DNA of 64,000 nt from Erinaceus europaeus (GCF_950295315.1 NC_080185.1:41132602-41196601), one strand, 5' to 3'; positions 1-11,887 are shown, numbered from the stretch's first letter. A program made the numbers and translations. Notes: generated from the sequence alone by a model not told the origin.

Positions 1-71
1 AACCTTTCACATCAACACCTTTAGTCTAAGGGTGCAGCCTTTCAATGTGGCGGGCGGAAAGTATTCCACAG
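1..71 (+). CDS. LAMP2: LAMP2 exon 8, 3' part (common to all isoforms)
   Basis: The window starts inside this exon. Reading from base 2, 23 codons are open and end in VQPFNV...GKYST, the membrane-proximal end of the LAMP2 lumenal domain. One extra G at 71 is left over, and a consensus donor (GTAAGG) starts at 72. LAMP2 is a heavily glycosylated lysosomal membrane protein that takes part in autophagosome-lysosome fusion and chaperone-mediated autophagy. The exon is phase 1: the leftover G joins CC or CT of any of the three downstream last exons to give an alanine codon. The exon lies far from any SINE and reads without breaks. The 5' part of the exon and all earlier exons lie outside the window. 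Confidence 0.92.
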
Positions 72-1080
72 GTAAGGCCCAAGCCAGTGGTATGAGCTTA
101 ACCGTTGCTCCCTTAACATTGACTAATGGGGGTGGGCGAGAGGAAAGGGGCCTGGTCTCATTCAAGTCAAATCCTGGAAATCAAAACGGTGGTGAGCCAG
201 AAATATGAAATCACCCTCTGAGCTCTGTCGTAGGGTTCCCATGGCTGCGCACGTTGCGTGACTATTTGGCTTGGCTGGCCATTTAAGTCCAAGTAGATTG
301 CTTTATGATCTGAAAACTTGGCAATGAAGGTTCTCAAAAGGGGGAAAACCCAGCAGATGGTCTCGATGAGCTGGCCTTCAGGTATAGACACCCCCTGCCC
401 CTCACTTTACTTTTTTTGGGTGGGGTGGGGTGATGACAATGACTGTTGGGAGCGGGGGGAGCGTCCTGTATCTGCCCTTTTTTCCTAGGGGGGAAGAAGA
501 GGGGGTTCGCATGTCTCCCCACCTGGAGCATTTTTTTTTTTCAAAAAGGGAAACATCTCAGACCTTATTAAAAAGACCCATGACCAATGTTGGGGGGAGG
601 GCCAAGGGAGGAGGTAATTTCTCAAACCAGTTTCTTTTCACTATTGTCCTTTTACCTCTTGTATAGACTCTGCCTCATCTGTGTACATTCAGGATGCCAC
701 ATTTTCAGTTCCATTCCTAAAGCCCATCCTGAATAGCCAGGTTTTGTCCCTGTTACTATTCGGTGAAGATTAGGCAGGATATGTAGAAAGAATGTGAAAA
801 TTGGGTGCTCGGGTGATTTTTCTTCCTCTCCTCCATTTCCTCCTCCCTATTTCTTTCATTTTTTTTTTCATTTTTTTTCTTTCCTTTTTTTTTTTCCTTT
901 TTTGCCTCCAGAGTTACTGCTGGGGCTCAGTGTATGCACTGCACATCCACCCGGAGCATTTTTCAGAATCAGAGCAGAGTTGGGTTTTATGTCGCTAAGA
1001 CCAGAAGTTATGGTAGCAGAGGCTTAAAGTACTATGCTTTCAGCCAGCTCCAAACAATCTGGAGAATTTTAAAAGCGTGT
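72..1080. other. LAMP2 intron 8, 5' part, mostly unique
   Basis: This is intronic sequence after the exon 8 donor. It contains G-rich and pyrimidine-rich low-complexity runs (around 410-500 and 840-905). A SINE-A tail fragment in antisense lies at about 900-960. I see no coding signal. Confidence 0.6.
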
Positions 1081-1135
1081 GCCAGTGTGACTGAGGGTGG
1101 TTTATTTTATTTATGTATTTGTTTATTAAAATTTT

Positions 1136-1243
1136 ATCAGAGCACTTCTCAGCTCTGGTTTGTGGTGGTGCTAGGGGGTTGAACCTGGACCCTTTGGTGT
1201 CTCAGGAATGAAAGTCCTTTTGTATGTCTTATGCCATCTCCCC
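1136..1243 (-). repeat. SINE-C
   Basis: The antisense signature CAGAGCACTTCTCAGCTCTG at the left end and ATGCCATCTCCCC at the right end mark a nearly full copy. Confidence 0.8.
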
Positions 1244-1305
1244 AGGGTGAATGATTTTTTTCAAAATCTACTCCAGGTTATGGTGTTTTTGTCTTTTTCT
1301 TTCTC

Positions 1306-1497
1306 TTTCTTTCTTTTTTTTTATTGTTGTTGTAGTTATTGTTGTTGTTGATGTCATCATTGTTGGATAGGACAGAGAGAAATGGAGAGAGGAGGGGAAG
1401 GCAGAGAGAGGGAGAGAAATATAGACACCTGCTTCACCACTTGTGAAATGACTCCCCTGTACGTGGGGAGCTGGGGACTCAAACTGGGATCCTTTTT
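1306..1497 (-). repeat. SINE-A, head truncated
   Basis: Antisense copy: TTGTTGGATAGGACAGAGAG marks the tail side and GGGGAGCTGGGGACTCAAAC the body. It stops at the GGGATCC of the B-box side, so the tRNA-like A-box half is missing. SINE-B follows directly. Confidence 0.85.
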
Positions 1498-1504
1498 CTT
1501 TGTC

Positions 1505-1716
1505 CTTTTTTTTGGTTATTATCTTTATTTATTGGATAGAGACAGCCAGAAATCAAGAGGGATGGGGGGGTATAGAGAAAGAGGGACAGACACCTGCAGC
1601 ACTGCTTCACCACTCATGAAGCTTTCCCCCTGCAGGTGGGGACCAGGGACTTGAACCTGACTCCTTGTGCACTGTAACATGTGCGATCAACCAGGTGTTC
1701 CACCACCTGGCCCCCT
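1505..1716 (-). repeat. SINE-B, near full length
   Basis: Antisense copy from TTATTTATTGGATAGAGACA to CCACCACCTGGCCCC, with an intact head. Confidence 0.85.
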
Positions 1717-2164
1717 TTCTTTGTCTTTTTAAGCTGATTTTGAAAGGCCCGTTGTATAGTGTGTTTGCATGAACATGAAAGAAACAATTGGGCTTACTTC
1801 ACTTGTCCTTTTACCGTGAGAACTTAAAATTGGGGGCGGACACGTGGCTCACAGCTCTGCTGAGTGCTATCTGAATTAATTTTTTAAAAAAAATTTTCAC
1901 ATTGTATGATTTTGAATGGTATAAGGTGTGTTTAAAAGGGAATTTGTTGTGTGAGCCATTTAACTGCTTGTGTGATGAGGCGAGTACTGAATCTGACTTG
2001 GTTAGACCAGAATAAACCAGTCTCAGGAGTTCAGTCTGGCATTCTTATGACCAGAGAGATGGATCTACCTTTAAAATATTAAACAATTTCCTTATTATGT
2101 TTAGTTAGTTTTGTTTTTTCATGTAAATTACTGAGATGCTTTAGAATATTTTTTTCTTTCTTTT

Positions 2165-2366
2165 TTTTAACTTTATTTATTATTGGATAGAGACAGAGAT
2201 AAATTGAGGGGAAGGAGAGGTAGAGATCAACAGAGACAGAGATACCTTGCAGCCCTGCTTCACCACTCATGAAGCTTTCCCCCCGCAGGTGGGAATCAGG
2301 GACGTGAACCCGGGACCTTGCACACTAGTGTGTGTACTTAACCAGTTGCGCCACCGCCTGGCCCCT
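2165..2366 (-). repeat. SINE-B, near full length
   Basis: Antisense copy ending in GCGCCACCGCCTGGCCCC. The body has the doubled-C run at the CTGCAGG box. Confidence 0.85.
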
Positions 2367-2442
2367 TAGAATAGTTTTTTTTTTTTTTTTTTTTTAACTG
2401 CTCTATCATTCTTAGGACTTGGTACCTGCATTTTCCCTTTTT

Positions 2443-2628
2443 ATTTTATTTATTTTTAGTTGACATAGGCTAGAGAGAAGCTGAAAAGGAAGAGAGAGAG
2501 ATTTGCAGCACTGTTTCACCATTAATGAAGCTACCCCTCTGCAGGTAGTGAGTAAATGGGGCCTTGAACCCAGGCCTTTGTGTGCGTGGTAATATATGCA
2601 CTCAATTGGGTGTACCACTGCCCAATCC
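2443..2628 (-). repeat. SINE-B, diverged
   Basis: Antisense copy recognised by the ACTGTTTCACCATTAATGAAG body and the CCACTGCCCAATCCC head. Substitutions are frequent, so it is an older insertion. Confidence 0.7.
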
Positions 2629-2673
2629 CTAGAATAGTTTTTTTAAAAAAAATATATATATATATATATTTTT

Positions 2674-2756
2674 TTTCATTTTAATGAGAGATACACAGAG
2701 AAAGAGTTAAAGTAAGACACACAGAGAGAGGTCAGAGCACTGCTCAGCTCTGGGAT
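2674..2756 (-). repeat. SINE-C tail fragment with (AT)n upstream
   Basis: TTTTAATGAGAGATACACAG followed by AGAGCACTGCTCAGCTCTGG is the antisense tail. An (AT)n run lies at about 2650-2670. Confidence 0.6.
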
Positions 2757-3340
2757 TTTGGAGTCTTCCTCTAGCTTGCCTACGTTATACTCCTTATATG
2801 TTCAGATTTTTAAAACCATCTGCAGGGTTATTTAAAACCATCTGCAGGGTTAATAACAGCTCAAACCTGTTTATCTAATTAGCTGTCTTCAAGATGAGCT
2901 ATGCAGTTTGTGTATCTTGAAACTGGCTTTTAGGTACATTAAAAAAGAAATGAAGGAAGGAAGGAAGAAAGAAAGAAAGACTCTAAGGATTATATAGTTC
3001 ATACTGATAATGATTACACAATCTATTTCTGGAGCTGGGTATTTGACTCTGGGTAACTATAAATACAGTGCACTGGTAACACTTGATCATATATGAGGAG
3101 GAAATGGACTTGGAGTTAGGTAGAAAGAGTGCTGATGAGATCTTGCTTGAGTCAGACTACTTTCTAGAAATAGAAAAAAAAAATACCCCTTGTGGGTAGC
3201 TAATTCTGCCCAGATTGCTGAGTGTAGTTAAGGCACACTAAAAATTAGCAAGAGGTCCCAGTGTCTTGATTTCTCACAGCCACTGCAATTGTAAAATTGT
3301 ATACCTGACATCAGTGCTCCCAGAATTATTTAAAGCAGAG

Positions 3341-3446
3341 CACTGCTCAGCTCTGGTTTACAGTGGTGTGGGAAATTGAATCTGAGACTTTGGAGCCTCA
3401 GAGTTGAAAGTCTTTTGCAGAACCATTGTACTGTCTCCCCCACCCC
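3341..3446 (-). repeat. SINE-C
   Basis: Antisense copy from AGAGCACTGCTCAGCTCTGG to CATTGTACTGTCTCCCCC. Confidence 0.8.
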
Positions 3447-3465
3447 AGACTTTCTAAAATACTTT

Positions 3466-3604
3466 ATTTTAATTTTTTTTAATTAATGAGAGAGATAGGA
3501 GGAAAAGAGAAGAAGAGAACAATGAGACATCATTCGGGCACGCGCGTTGCCAAGGATCAAACTCAGGACCTCATGTTTGAGAGCTACCACGTCCTAGACC
3601 ACAC
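3466..3604 (-). repeat. SINE-D
   Basis: Antisense copy: TTAATGAGAGAGATAGGAGG, then GCCAAGGATCAAACTCAGG (B-box region) and CCTAGACCACACC. Confidence 0.75.
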
Positions 3605-3696
3605 CTTTTTTTTTTTTAAATATATATGTAAAGGTTATGAAAGTATCTTAGACCTGGGGGCCATATGCTCTATGTCACAACTTGAAAAAAATTTTT

Positions 3697-3863
3697 TTTA
3701 AATTTTTATTTATTTGATAGAGCCAGCCAGAAATTGAGAGGAAGGGGGAGATAGAGGAGACCACTTGTGAAGCTGTCCCCCTGCAGGTGGGGTCCGGGGG
3801 CTCTAACCCGGCTCCTTGCACACTATAACGTGCACTCAACCAGGTGTGCCACCACCCGGCCCC
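3697..3863 (-). repeat. SINE-B
   Basis: Antisense copy from ATTTATTTGATAGAGCCAGC to CCACCACCCGGCCCC. It has a short deletion in the pyrimidine-rich part. Confidence 0.85.
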
Positions 3864-4030
3864 TATGTCACAACTTTTTTTAAGCTCAAATATAGCCATA
3901 GACAGTTAAAAAAATAAAAAGCTGGTTGCATACAGATAAATCTATTGACTGATGGAAATTGGAATTTTATATCATTCCCATGTTTCACAGTTTTTGTTTG
4001 GCCACCCCCAGCCTTTTAAAATGCTTAAAT

Positions 4031-4170
4031 GGTGGGGAGAGGTATAGTAGCACAATGGTTATACAAAGAGACTCAAGCCTGAGGCTCCAAAGTCTCAGGT
4101 TCAAAACCCAGCATCACCATAAGCCAGAGCTCTGAGCAGTGCTCTGGTTTAAAAAAAAAAAAAAAAAAAG
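4031..4170 (+). repeat. SINE-C with poly(A) tail
   Basis: Sense copy with CACAATGGTTATACAAAG, CTCCAAAGTCTCAGGTTC and CAGTGCTCTGG, followed by an A run of about 18 bases. Confidence 0.8.
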
Positions 4171-4663
4171 TTTGAATGCCATCTTTAAATCTTGGGTCAT
4201 ATTTAAAAAACCCACTCACCCCAGCTCTAAAGGATTCCAGAATCATCCTGCACATTCTAATCTCCACAATTAAACCTTCCTGATCCAACCCCAGTTTTCC
4301 AAAAAGACATCCACTAAAGCACTGAAAGACTCATCCAACTTTGTAGAAATGGGCTAGATTAGCCCTCTTCATTTCTAATCAAGTCCTAGTTTGGAAAGCA
4401 TTTGAAATAGAACCAAACACATACGTGTATATGGACATGTTCCATGCAATACGAAACCACAGGAGTTGCTGCAGTTGTAAAGGAACATGCTGGTTTCTCT
4501 CCATATCTGGAAGTCGAACATCCCTAGTTGATATTATTTGGTAGATTATTTGTGCATGCGCTGTCACCATTAATTTACATAGGAACAATTTTTATTGCAA
4601 GAGTAGACACACATACACACCCCAGAGCACTAGCTCATCACTTAAGATGTTCCATTTGTGGGG

Positions 4664-4980
4664 GCTAGGCGGTGGTAGCACAGCAGGTTAAGCACACATG
4701 GCGCAAAGTGCAAGGACTGGCGTAAGGATCCCAGTTTGAGCCCCTGGCTCCCCACCTGCAGGGGGGGTCACTTCACAAGCTGGTGAAGCAGGTCTGCAGG
4801 TGTCTATCTTTCTCTCCTCCTCTCTGCCTTCCGCTCCTCTCTCCATTTCAGTCTGTCCTATCCAACAACAACAGCTATAACAACAAGGGCAACAAAATGG
4901 GAAAAGTAGCCTCCAGGAGCAGTGGATTCATAGTTCTGGCACTGAGCCCCAGTGATAACCCTGGAGGATCCAAAAAAAAA
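4664..4980 (+). repeat. SINE-A, long form
   Basis: Sense copy including the tRNA-like head, the central body and the terminal block that ends AACCCTGGAGGATCC plus A run. The 3' block with AGCAGTGGATTCATAG is present in full, which makes this a good example of the long form. Confidence 0.88.
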
Positions 4981-4991
4981 AGTTCCATTTG

Positions 4992-5094
4992 CTTTGTGTC
5001 TGTCTAATTTTCATGCATCACCAAGGATTAAATTTAGGACCTCACATATGTAAAAAGTATGTGCTTTACTGCTCAGCCACCTCTCTGGCCATGG
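4992..5094 (-). repeat. SINE-D, diverged
   Basis: Antisense copy: CACCAAGGATTAAATTTAGG and CAGCCACCTCTCTGGCC are the box-B and 5' end equivalents. Confidence 0.55.
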
Positions 5095-5145
5095 ACAAAA
5101 TGAATTCAGTATTCCCAGACACCACAATAACCTACCAGCAAGTGG

Positions 5146-5286
5146 AGGTGGGAGAAAGGGAGGTGACACAGTGAGTAGTAGAATGTAAGACTTGTACACA
5201 CGAAGCCCTGGGTTCATTCCCTGGCACCACATGTGCTGGAACACCACACTGGTCTTTGTCTCTTTCTCATAAAATAAATACACTTG
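5146..5286 (+). repeat. SINE-D variant
   Basis: Sense copy with AGGTGACACAGTGAGTAG, CCTGGGTTCATTCCCTGGCA and TTTCTCATAAAATAAATAC. A SINE-A starts directly after its tail. Confidence 0.65.
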
Positions 5287-5595
5287 GGAGTCGGGCTGTA
5301 GCGCAGCGGGTTAAGCGCAGGTGGCGCAAAGCACAAGGACCGGCATAAGGATCCCAGTTCGAATCCCGGCTCCCCACCTACAGGGGAGTCGCTTCACAGG
5401 CGGTGAAGCAGGTCTGCAGGTGTCTATCTTTCTCTCCTCCTCTCTGTCTTCCCCTCCTCTCTCCATTTCTCTCTGTCCTATCAAACAATGACAACAACAA
5501 TAATAATTACAACAACAAAACAACAAGGGTAACAAAAGGGAATAAATAAATAAAATAAATATTAAAAATAAATAAATAAATAAATAAATACACTT
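5287..5595 (+). repeat. SINE-A, short-tailed form
   Basis: Sense copy with a very regular head (GGGAGTCGGGCTGTAGCGCA), a box-B GGTTCGAATCC match and an (AAAT)n tail. Low divergence suggests a recent insertion. Confidence 0.9.
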
Positions 5596-5604
5596 TAAAG
5601 TATG

Positions 5605-5795
5605 TATATATTGTTTATTCATTTATTGGATAAAGATAGAGAAACCAAGAAAGGGAGAGAGAAATAGAAATACATGCAACACTGCTTCACCATTCTTGAA
5701 GTGTCCCCCCTGCAGGTGGGGACTGGGGCTTGAACCTGGGTCCTTATATGCATGGTAATGTGCTCTCAACTAAGTACACCACCACCCAGCTCCCC
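5605..5795 (-). repeat. SINE-B
   Basis: Antisense copy ending in ACACCACCACCCAGCTCCCC. Confidence 0.8.
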
Positions 5796-5847
5796 ACCAA
5801 ATAAATAAATATATATATTTATAAATATATATATATATATATTTTTT

Positions 5848-5986
5848 AAAAGATTTTATTCATTAATGAGAAAGATAGGAGAGAAAGAACCAGACACCAC
5901 TCTGGTACATGTGCTGCCAAGGATTGAACTCAGGACCTCATGCTTGAGAGTCTAATGCTTTATCCACTGCACCACCTCCCAGACCA
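5848..5986 (-). repeat. SINE-D
   Basis: Antisense copy from AAAGATTTTATTCATTAATG to CACCTCCCAGACCAC. An (AT)n run lies at its left border (about 5808-5842). Confidence 0.85.
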
Positions 5987-6264
5987 CTACTTTAAAATCA
6001 TACTACCAAATCATACTAAGTAGAAATATTCTACCTTTGGCTAACAAGGGGAGCCTGTATATCTGTTTATCAAAATGAATAAGCACACATAAATAGATGA
6101 AGGGACCATTAAGTTTTAGGATCTTAGTTCCCATAGGAATAACCCATAGGTTTCTGTGGTTTCATAATTAAAAGAAAACTGTCTTAATGATGTAAAGTTG
6201 GTCTTATAAGAGGAACATTTTTGACTTTTGAACCAACATTTTTTTCTTCTTTTTTTACTTTTAA

Positions 6265-6459
<195 letters not shown>

Positions 6460-6491
6460 CACTAATACACGCGTGGTATCTGTTATTCAAC

Positions 6492-6497
6492 AATAAA
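6492..6497 (+). promoter_or_regulatory. polyadenylation signal, proximal, exon 9B
   Basis: AATAAA lies 33 bases after the 9B stop codon. Use of it would leave an extremely short 3'UTR. Confidence 0.5.
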
Positions 6498-8673
6498 GCA
6501 AGTACAAGTTCCAACATGCAGTACTGTTCAACGTAAGGCTTACTTAGCTACAGTTGTGATAGTAAATGGTGTGGCATGGGGGCTTTTGAAGCTAAAAGAA
6601 ATGAATGAACGCCTCCCCCCAAACTTCAAAGTACAAATTAATTATGCGATTTCGATCTCCCCAATTAAGGAATTTAAATCTACTATGTAGCATGTCCAAG
6701 ATCACCTAAACAGAGGTTCTGTTTCACTGTCTTGAATTAGGATTTTCAATGTTTTTCACTTTAGCTATTCTGCCTAGAAATCAACGATCTGGGGCCGGGG
6801 ACACATTTTTTTTTTTTTAAGGAGATATTTTTCCTGAATGTAGTTGCATATTGAGACAGTGCATTCATTTTTCAGTGGATTTGTACTTGCTCCTTTTGCA
6901 TTTCTGTGTGATTTATGTTTGCAGGTTAACTTAGCTGCTTTGACATTGCTGCATATTTGACCTATGAGAGATATACTAATAGATTTGAAAGGGGTCTAGT
7001 ATTATGTTCTTAGCAATAAATGCCTTTCTAATGCCTTTTTGAATACACTTGTATTTAATGTGGCTGTAATGATCAGATACAAGAGCTTTTCTACATTTTA
7101 GAATAGGTGTTAAATCTTACCGCTTAAACCTTTTTAAACAAAGCTGGCTTTTTCAATCTTTTAACTTGCAAGACACAAGACTGTTCCAACGGGACATTTC
7201 AGTTTTCCAGGAGCTTTAGGGGTAATTGCTAGGCAGTGCCAATTTTTAGGGCATTAGTCCTTTGTACCCATAAAATCAATGTACATTTCTTTTGAAACTT
7301 CCACTATTTCTTGTAATTTTCTTTTCCTTCAAGAAGAAATGCCAGTGTGTCCTAGAACCTAGATAAAAAAGTGCACTTACACTTAACGCTTGGCACCCCC
7401 CCCCCAAAGTCCTGGTCTTCTCTTAGTCCATTTAAATAGTTGTTCTTTGCTTCCAGCTTGCACTGATTGCTACAACACTTACCAACCGGGCTTCCACATT
7501 TAAATGGTCCTGTGCTAATCAAAACTCACACTGTCATTGTTCATTCTTAGTAGGGTCATTATTAACGCATGGACTTCGTGTTCACCTTTGTGCTCCAGGG
7601 AGATGCAGCAACTGTCCATTTAACCCTTCACCTCCTAATGTTTCTTTGTGAAGGCAAAACATTTCAGCTTGATAGTTAACATGTCAAGTGTCTCATGCTG
7701 CTGCTTGGAGGTCTTTGGGGGGTGGTGGTCTAGGAATGGCTGAGCAAATAATTTTTTTTTAAATGTTAACAGGAAGTCAGATCTCCTGTGTCGAGCCCCC
7801 CCCCCCTGTTCCCATTCATTAGGAGATTGGCCAATATCTGGATTTCAGAATATTGATGTTGAAGGAGCCAGTCTCACTGAACACACGACCACTTAACAGA
7901 GACAGATGTATGTCACATGCAGACATCTGTAACTATCAAGTTCTATCGGAATATTTCCTCCCACTTCAATCTGCTCTCTGTTGAGTCAGTCTGGAAATCT
8001 TAACAGCTGTAATTCTGATTCCTGACTTCCTTAAAAAAGTTAGATGATCTGCACTGCACTGCCAGCTTGAACTACCTTTTAAAAGGCTAGACAGTGCCCT
8101 GATTTCTACAAATTAATTTAAACAGTGGATTAGTGTGAGTCTCTTAAACCTTATAAGAACGTTTATTAAAAAGAAAGAAAAAAACACCACGGGCTATAGC
8201 TATTTCTCATGAGTCAAAAACAAAGCAGCTTTTTTTTTGGGGGGGGGGAAGAAAAGCACAAATGGATGCGCTGGCTTAATGCTGTTAATGTTTCTAAACA
8301 TTTTTACATTTAGATTATATACCAGATTCCTATTAAGATACCTCTAAAAGCACGGTTTTATAGAAAAATCCGACTTCACTGAATATTTTTGTAGCTTCCA
8401 TGGGCCAGTTTATATGCTGTTATTTACACGAGCCTTTTCCTACAGCCACATGCTCTTGGTTCCTTTTTGTAGTTTTGTTTTATTGGGTTTACACCTTGGT
8501 GGTCTGGTATTCTACTTGATTCTGGATGTTTTTTGTGTTTTAGCATTTGTATAAAGAAACTGGTCCATGTAGATGCTTTCATGTTTTTTCCCCCCTCAAA
8601 TGTTTAAACCACTAGATGATGTATGGTGTTTCTCTTTAGATACTTGCCTGTCCATATTGCTTCTAAAACAAAC

Positions 8674-8679
8674 AATAAA
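8674..8679 (+). promoter_or_regulatory. polyadenylation signal, distal, exon 9B
   Basis: AATAAA in CAAACAATAAAGATTC lies just before the point where SINEs resume (8808). It is the best candidate for the distal end of the B transcript. Confidence 0.55.
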
Positions 8680-8807
8680 GATTCTTTTATTTCTTAAGGA
8701 AACTTGCTCACATTTTTTCCCACTGGGTAAAGTCACAATTTTGTATACTGTACAGTAAGAGTTTGTTTCGAAGGAGAAAAAATAACTTTAGAAATGCTTA
8801 GAAAGGG

Positions 8808-8940
8808 TGGAGGGTAAATAGCATAATGGTTATGCAAGCAGTCTCTCATGCCTGAGGCTCGGAAGTCCCAGATTCAATCCCCCACACCACCATAAGCCAG
8901 AGCTGAACAGTGCTCTGGTTAAAAAAAAATGCTTAGAACT
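8808..8940 (+). repeat. SINE-C
   Basis: Sense copy with ATAGCATAATGGTTATGC and a short A tail. It marks the first repeat beyond the long repeat-free 9B 3'UTR. Confidence 0.85.
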
Positions 8941-8960
8941 AAATTATTTCTAAAATATTC

Positions 8961-9050
8961 TGGGACTGCAGAGACAGCATAATGGTTCTACAAAAGACTC
9001 ATGCCTGAGATTCCCAGCACCACCATAACCCAGAGTTCTGGTCAAAAACG
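8961..9050 (+). repeat. SINE-C, internally deleted
   Basis: Sense copy that starts like the family (AGAGACAGCATAATGGTTCT) but lacks the CTCCAAAGTCCCAGG block. Confidence 0.65.
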
Positions 9051-9188
9051 TAACAAAATATTCTTCTGTGCTCCAGAAATCGTAGTCCCAAATGTATCTT
9101 TCTATTAGATACTGAGCCAGCTACAGAATAAGATCACCTGCTGTAAAAATTCATATTCCTAAAGGATGTAACTTGCTGGGTCTAGATT

Positions 9189-9190
<2 letters not shown>

Positions 9191-9228
<38 letters not shown>
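9191..9228 (+). repeat. (GT)n microsatellite
   Basis: Nineteen uninterrupted GT units. Confidence 0.97.
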
Positions 9229-9232
<4 letters not shown>

Positions 9233-9834
9233 ACAAGTGAGCATGCAAGCAAGCCCTCTAGCTGAATCTGATATGTAGCCACTTAGGAAACAAGTGATCT
9301 GGGGTATTTATTTCATAGCAAAAGTTTCCATGTATTTCCTTGTGTACTTCACAACTCCTGAGTTGAGACTTGTTTAATATCTATACATAGCAACTTTATA
9401 TTGCAGACATTGAAACCAAGCTATTGATCCAAACCAAAAATAGGATTGTGGGTAACTTCTATCTTAGATCACCCCCAAATACTTGGACTTTGCAGTTTTC
9501 CAGTAGCTTCCTGTCACCTTAGTGTATCACAACACACACGTACACAGCAGTCTGGCTTATTAAGCTATGTGATGGCTAGCTTATCCTCAGCCTTCCACTT
9601 TTGCCTTGTGCCTGTGGCCAAACTATTTAATTTCTGGGACCTCGGTCTCATCTGCAGGTTGAGATCCTTACACTTTTCCTGCTACTTCTTTGAATAACAG
9701 TTTCCATTTCAGTGAAAATAAATAAGCATTTGAGTATTTTCGGAAGGAATCTGACAAGATGCTTCTTGACCGTTAGAGGTTTCTTGAATTTTTCATGAGG
9801 AATTTTTTAAAATCTTAGGTATTTTTTATAAAAT
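9229..9834. other. unique intronic stretch
   Basis: No repeat or coding signal is recognised between the (GT)n run and the next SINE. Confidence 0.4.
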
Positions 9835-10093
9835 ATTTATTCCCTTTTTGTTGCCCTTTTAAAAAAATTGATGTAGTTATTGTTACTGATGTCGTTGTTG
9901 TTGGATAGGACAGAGAGAAATGGAGAGAGGAGGGGAAGACGGGGAGAGAAAGATAGACACCTACAGACCTGCTTCACCACCTGTGAAGCGACCCCTGCAG
10001 GTGGGGAGCCGGAGGCTTGAACTGGGATCCTTATGCCGGTCCTTGCGCTTTGCACCACCTGCGCTTAACCCAGTATGCTACCACCCAACTCCC
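9835..10093 (-). repeat. SINE-A, full head
   Basis: Antisense copy from TATTCCCTTTTTGTTGCCC to CTACCACCCAACTCCCC. Confidence 0.88.
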
Positions 10094-10097
10094 CAAA

Positions 10098-10222
10098 TGT
10101 TAGGTATTTATTAACACAAGACAGGGAGAGAGAAGCAAAGAATGTCTCTGGTACATGGAATATCAAGCATTGAACTCAACCTCACGCTTCCAAGTTCAGC
10201 GCATCACTTCTTGGGCCTCTCA
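10098..10222 (-). repeat. SINE-D, diverged
   Basis: Antisense copy with GGTATTTATTAACACAAGAC and TCAAGCATTGAACTCAACC. The head is degraded. Confidence 0.6.
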
Positions 10223-10399
10223 TGAGGAATTCTTATAATGCTCAGATTAAAAAAAAAAAAAGGATCTTTTAAAAGTAATTTGTTTCTTTAGGTAATGCTA
10301 AATTGTCTTGGATTCACACCATGCCTTTGAAACTAGTATAGATATGTTTGAGTGATAGTAGTTTTGAGTATCTTCATATTCATATTTCAGTTTTTTAAG

Positions 10400-10553
10400 A
10401 TTATATATATATATATATATATAAACTTATTTTTTTGAGAAAATTTCCCATGAGGCAGAAAAACCGAGTGCCACTCTGGTACATGGCAGTGCTGGGAATA
10501 GAACCAGGAACCTCAGGTGTGCAAGTCTGATAGTTGAACTGTTTCCCAGGCCA
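10400..10553 (-). repeat. SINE-D variant
   Basis: Antisense copy with TGCCACTCTGGTACATGGCA and GTTTCCCAGGCCAC, next to an (AT)n run at about 10402-10422. Confidence 0.65.
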
Positions 10554-10604
10554 CAATAATATGATTCTTACTGCTGATTGTTTCAAAGAGGCTTTGTCAC
10601 ATTT

Positions 10605-10790
10605 TAAGTAATTAATTATTTTGAATAGAGTTAGAAATTTAGAGGGAAAGAAGATAAGAGTAGGAGAGAGAAACACCTGCAGCACTGTTCTCAAGCACCA
10701 CTTAGGAAGCTTTCCCCTGCAGGTGAGAACCAGGAGCTTGAGAATGGGCCTTTTTGTGTACTGCGATGTGTGTGCCACCACTTGGCCCCT
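10605..10790 (-). repeat. SINE-B, diverged
   Basis: Antisense copy with CACCACTTAGGAAGCTTTCC and CCACCACTTGGCCCC. Confidence 0.75.
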
Positions 10791-10797
10791 ACACAAT

Positions 10798-10985
10798 TTT
10801 TAAAAAATCTATATTTAATGGAGACAAATTGAGAGGGGGAGGTAGAGAGGAAGAGAAAAAGACACCTGCAGCACTGTGTCACCATGTGGCAGCTTTTCCT
10901 CTGTAAGTAGGAATTGGGGGCTTGAACCCAGGTCCTTGTGCATACAAGTGTGTGTCCTCAACCAGTTGTGCCACCGCCCAGTCTC
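10798..10985 (-). repeat. SINE-B
   Basis: Antisense copy ending TGTGCCACCGCCCAGTCTC, in tandem with the preceding SINE-B and in the same orientation. Confidence 0.75.
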
Positions 10986-11529
10986 AACACAATTTAAAAG
11001 TTTTTAATTTTGTTAAAAATGTATACCCTTGGCTTCTCAGCTTTCTTGAGAATTATATTTGAAAAATTTCTCAGAAAATTAAAGACAACATTTTCCAAGC
11101 TACATGAAGCTTTTCATTGAAATGTTAATGGCCATGAAACTTTCATCTTTGAAAGCTTCACTCTGACTATTAACTGTTGCACACAGACACTTTTCTTATT
11201 CCTCAGAAATGCTTTCAGTAATTTCAAGTGGACAACGATCGGGTCAAAATGACTTACAGAATGAGATTTTCTTTTTCAGGATGTGATTGTATTGAAAATT
11301 ACTGTTTTATCAAAATTTATTTCCATTACCTAAAGAATGTTTAAAGGTTGATCTCAAAATCAATAGTTACTATAGATTAATACTTCACATACTAACTGAG
11401 AACATTTTAAGTAAGTTATGGCATCTAGAAAGGTCTTTGTATTAGTGGAATTGCCTTTTTGATCTACTCTAGGGATATTTGTCTTGTGTGAAGAAAGCCT
11501 TATTGGCAGTATTTATAAAAGTCATTTCA
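10986..11529. other. unique intronic stretch
   Basis: AT-rich single-copy-looking sequence. No gene or recognised repeat. Confidence 0.4.
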
Positions 11530-11878
11530 GGGGGGTTGGGCGGTGGCACAGTGGGTTAAGCACACATGGCGCAAAGCTCAAGGACTGGCTTAAGGATCCC
11601 GGTTCCAGCCCCCGGCTCCCCACCTGCAGGGGAGTCGCTTCACAGGTGGTGAAGCAGGTCTGCAGGTGTCTTATGTTTCTTTCCCCCTCTGTCTTCCCCA
11701 TCTCTCTCCATTTCTCTGTCCTATCCAACAACGAACAACATCAACAGTGGTAATAATAATAACCACAATGAGGCTACAACAAGAAGGGCAAGGAAAGGGG
11801 GGAAAATGGCCTCCAGGAGCGGTGGATTCATGGTGCAGGCACCGAGCCCAGCAATAACCCTGGAGGGAAAAAAAAAAG
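11530..11878 (+). repeat. SINE-A, long form
   Basis: Sense copy flanked by a target-site duplication: AAAAGTCATTTCAG lies just before it and AAAAGTCATTTCAG just after (about 11517-11530 and 11874-11887). It carries the terminal CCCTGGAGG block. Confidence 0.9.
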
Positions 11879-11887
11879 TCATTTCAG

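Larger units (their letters stand above)
6460..8700 (+). other. LAMP2: LAMP2B 3' untranslated region (extent inferred)
   Basis: About 2.2 kb follow the 9B stop with no SINE insertion, in contrast to the densely invaded introns on both sides. That is what a retained 3'UTR would look like. Candidate polyadenylation signals (AATAAA) lie at 6492-6497, 7015-7020 and 8674-8679, which would give short, intermediate and long transcripts. AT-rich blocks and several TTTAA-type motifs are present. Transcript ends cannot be fixed from sequence alone. Confidence 0.65.

Noticed and set aside
5287..5390. tRNA genes at the heads of the SINEs
   Set aside because: The A-box and B-box-like motifs are real, but the heads cannot fold as complete tRNAs with a normal anticodon arm and are followed by SINE bodies.
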